DNA from: Mugil cephalus
Lineage: Eukaryota > Chordata > Actinopteri > Mugiliformes > Mugilidae
DNA: 64,000 nucleotides
Assembly (NCBI RefSeq): GCF_022458985.1
Contig: NC_061774.1
Coordinates: 13,072,616-13,136,615 of the forward strand
Direction of reading: 5' to 3'
Shown piece after piece: positions 61,669-64,000 of the stretch (the first letter of the stretch is position 1; each line of letters starts with the position of its first letter). The position numbers were made by a program, and so were the translations under genes. Under the pieces are notes generated by a model. That model made no database searches, was not told the origin of the DNA, and was given only the letters and a program-made list of their open reading frames with translations.

Positions 61669-62279
61669 ATTTTAGATATCACATTTTCAAATCACACACA
61701 GTAGTCCTGTGCCTTTTGTTGATGGGAAAAAATGATTATAAGATATTATAATGTACACAAAGTCCACTAACACATGTTACATGTCACAAAATTAGAAGGG
61801 AAATACACTACAGCTGTAAAATTCAGAAAACAGCCAGACATTTGACATGATAATTACTTATTGTTGCAGTTAGGAATAGTCAACAAAAAGGACGAGCATA
61901 TAGACTTAACTCTATATTACTGTACAGTATTTAAAAAAGTCTCTTTCCTCATCTTAGTGTTACAATTTTAATTTATTCTTAGCCCTAGAGATAGTAATAC
62001 ACACACAAACGTACAGACACTCAGTAAATACAGTGCAGATCATATTGGTCCTGAGGGTGTGGAGGTAGGTAACAGCGGGAGATTTCAGGTGCACCATCAG
62101 CCAGTGTAATAGAAGATGGGTAGTTTAATGCTCAACTCCTGCTTCAGAAGAAACACGTGAACACATTGCAAGCGATTTTGATACCCAACCTTTTTAAAAC
62201 TGTGCAAAAGGCACAGATTTCATAATCCCACGCAGAAAAAAAAAAAAAAAACCTCTCTTCTCTTACTTCAACTTCCCTT

Positions 62280-64000
62280 TTATAAAATGTCCAGCTTCTT
62301 TGATGTGTAAACACTGCAGGATTCGGAGGTGTCCGTGTCCAGTGGCAGCGTGGCAAATAATTCTTGCGATTTGCTCCACCTTTGCCCATTTCGTACTTTA
62401 TTGATCTGGAATTGAACACAGTCCTCGGAGGAGTGGAGGCAGTCTGAAGCCCCCGCCACAGAGAAGGTAATCTCGTTCTCCTCCTCGTTACTTCGGTCTC
62501 GCTAGGAGTTAATAAAGGCACGTGATTAGAAAACACTTGGTGACATGCAAACACTCAGAGCTGGAAGTTGGGCAATGCACTACCTCAGGGGCGACATTAT
62601 GATGAGGGGAGCTACCGGCTGTCTGCCTGTGTGCTTCCTGGTTCTCAGCTCTTGGCGTCCCGACCCTAATAGGAGAGTAACTCTGGGAAGACAAACAAAT
62701 AGTCCATTTAACGGTTCAAACTCACTTTTACCATATTTGATTCTTTTAATTAGTCTTACAGAGCGAGCAGGACTGGCTTGTGGGGTCCATTTTCTCGGTG
62801 TACCGGGCTGCTGACCGTGGTAGCCTGAGGGCTGAGGACAGGGCTGATTGTATCCCTACAAAGATAAAGACAAACACAAACACAGACAAACAAACGTAAA
62901 CTCAGAGCAGCAGCAAGGCAGTAACAGAGCATCACAAGGGCCGAAATGACTGATTTCATTAATGAATCATGCGGTTTCCCCTTCTTTTTCCAGACAAAAA
63001 TACTTTTCTTTGCACCTCACAACTGATTTAATTCAACAAGTGAGTGGAGTCGCACTAAGGAGGTGGAAAACAAATGCTAATGGGAAAACTAATGGGACAG
63101 TACTAGTAAGACGACACGCAGCAGCATAAAAATAATAAAAAGTGATGTTAAAGTAATAATTTCCTCACCTGGATGTTGACCCTCGGGGGGTTGGCTGGTG
63201 GCGTGCGGTTCGTCCTGAGGCAAGGGATCACGTGTGAGAGGCTGCAGCTGGGGTAGCGCTTCAAGAACAGGATGAAACCAGCCAGTGTCACAAACATGCC
63301 GGAGGGGACGGTGATGGACTTGAGAAGTGCTCGCCAGGTACCCTTCTTGTCTGAAAAAAGTTAGAGATACAGGGGATGGCAGAGATATTGCCAAAAAAAA
63401 AAACAATCCAAACAAACAAACAAAAAAAAAACACTGCGCAACTCACCGATCACCTGCAAGAAGGTGGAGGACACCAGGTTACCCTTCCCGTCTCTGATTT
63501 CATACAGCCCATTGTGCCTGGAGGTCAGTCTGGCTATGACGACCTCATTGACGGAGCCGTTCTTGCCCAGGGAGATGATTCCCCTGTAGCGAATGTCGTG
63601 GTCTATTATATGACCCTCACGAATGAGCTGCACGGGGCCGCGCGGGGGCTTGGGGTCGAAAGGGCCGAGGGAGGATTCGTCAGGATGCCGGGAGGGTGTA
63701 AAAATGAGATGGGCGTGAGGGACGGGCACAAACAGGGGCAGGGTTAAAGACTCCCTGGTGAAGCGTGTGACATTAAAGGAGTGCTCTGCATCCATGTGCA
63801 AAATCATGAACGAAAAAAAAAAAGATGTGGGAAATGAAAGGGCATGGAAAGGGAGAGACAAAATAAAAAAAAGGTGATTATAATCACTGAGAGCATCATA
63901 GAGTGGAAGAAATTCATCAGTCCTAAGCTTCTGTCTCTGCTCACCACGGACGGTGAGGGTGCTGCGAGAAAGCACCTTCCCGTCGACGTTCCTCACTGTG
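62280..64000 (-). CDS. Immunoglobulin-like single-pass membrane protein (5' end off the window)
   Basis: Not identified by name. Exons in transcript order: right edge-63945, 63785-63447, 63350-63169, 62855-62760, 62682-62584, 62501-62280, all in phase. The first visible residues (RNVDGKVLSRSTLTVRG) look like the end of an Ig domain. The 113-residue second exon reads as a V-set-like fold (RYRGIISLGKNGSVNEVVIA, then SRHNGLYEIRD) but has no cysteine at all. A transmembrane segment follows (SGMFVTLAGFILFLKRY), then a cytoplasmic tail of about 240 residues rich in Pro, Gln and Ser (GYNQPCPQPSGYHGQQ) ending KKLDIL. One NGS and one NVT sequon lie outside. No clear ITIM or ITAM. The topology suggests a surface receptor or adhesion protein; ligand and role unknown. 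The neighbourhood in human (TMEM109, SLC15A3, CD6 region) gave no obvious match. Confidence 0.8.

Overview
This is a gene-dense stretch of an animal genome, almost certainly a teleost fish. All the genes have vertebrate-type GT-AG introns. The repeats are fish-typical: several Tc1-like families, a pogo-like element with GGCGCACC-rich ends, a tRNA-type SINE tail and long CA/TA microsatellites. Introns are short for a vertebrate. No prokaryotic, organellar or viral gene was seen, and I found no retroviral element.

Left block (1-30.7 kb): FRMPD1 (minus, its 3' end runs off the left edge), TOMM5 (plus), ZBTB5 (plus) and GRHPR (minus). As I recall human 9p13, the order and relative orientation are the same (GRHPR, ZBTB5, TOMM5, FRMPD1), but POLR1E and FBXO10, which lie between ZBTB5 and TOMM5 in human, are absent here. 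FRMPD1 and TOMM5 start head to head. ZBTB5 and GRHPR end tail to tail with poly(A) signals under 100 bp apart.

Right block (32.2-64 kb): SSH3 (plus), MRPL18 (minus), TCIRG1 (minus), PRPF19 (minus) and the 3' part of an unidentified immunoglobulin-like membrane protein gene (minus, its 5' end runs off the right edge). SSH3, TCIRG1 and PRPF19 are 11q12-q13 genes in human, so a synteny junction lies between GRHPR and SSH3 at about 30.7-32.2 kb. SSH3 and MRPL18 converge.

I assembled exons by hand from splice sites, reading phase and remembered human homologues. Predicted lengths are close to human: TOMM5 51 aa, ZBTB5 677 aa, GRHPR 328 aa, SSH3 621 aa, MRPL18 188 aa, TCIRG1 826 aa, PRPF19 505 aa. 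FRMPD1 gives 1167 aa before the window edge. These are housekeeping, signalling and organelle genes with no shared pathway.

No new multi-gene system is visible. The points most worth a second look are: a (TG)14 tract that forms the 3' splice region of the FRMPD1 PDZ exon; a CA-repeat acceptor in SSH3; a composite pogo-like element with a transposase fragment between direct repeats of its end; a four-copy Tc1-derived short element, one copy inside the ZBTB5 3' UTR; a diverged 100-bp duplication inside the first FRMPD1 intron; and a cysteine-free V-set-like domain in the right-edge gene.
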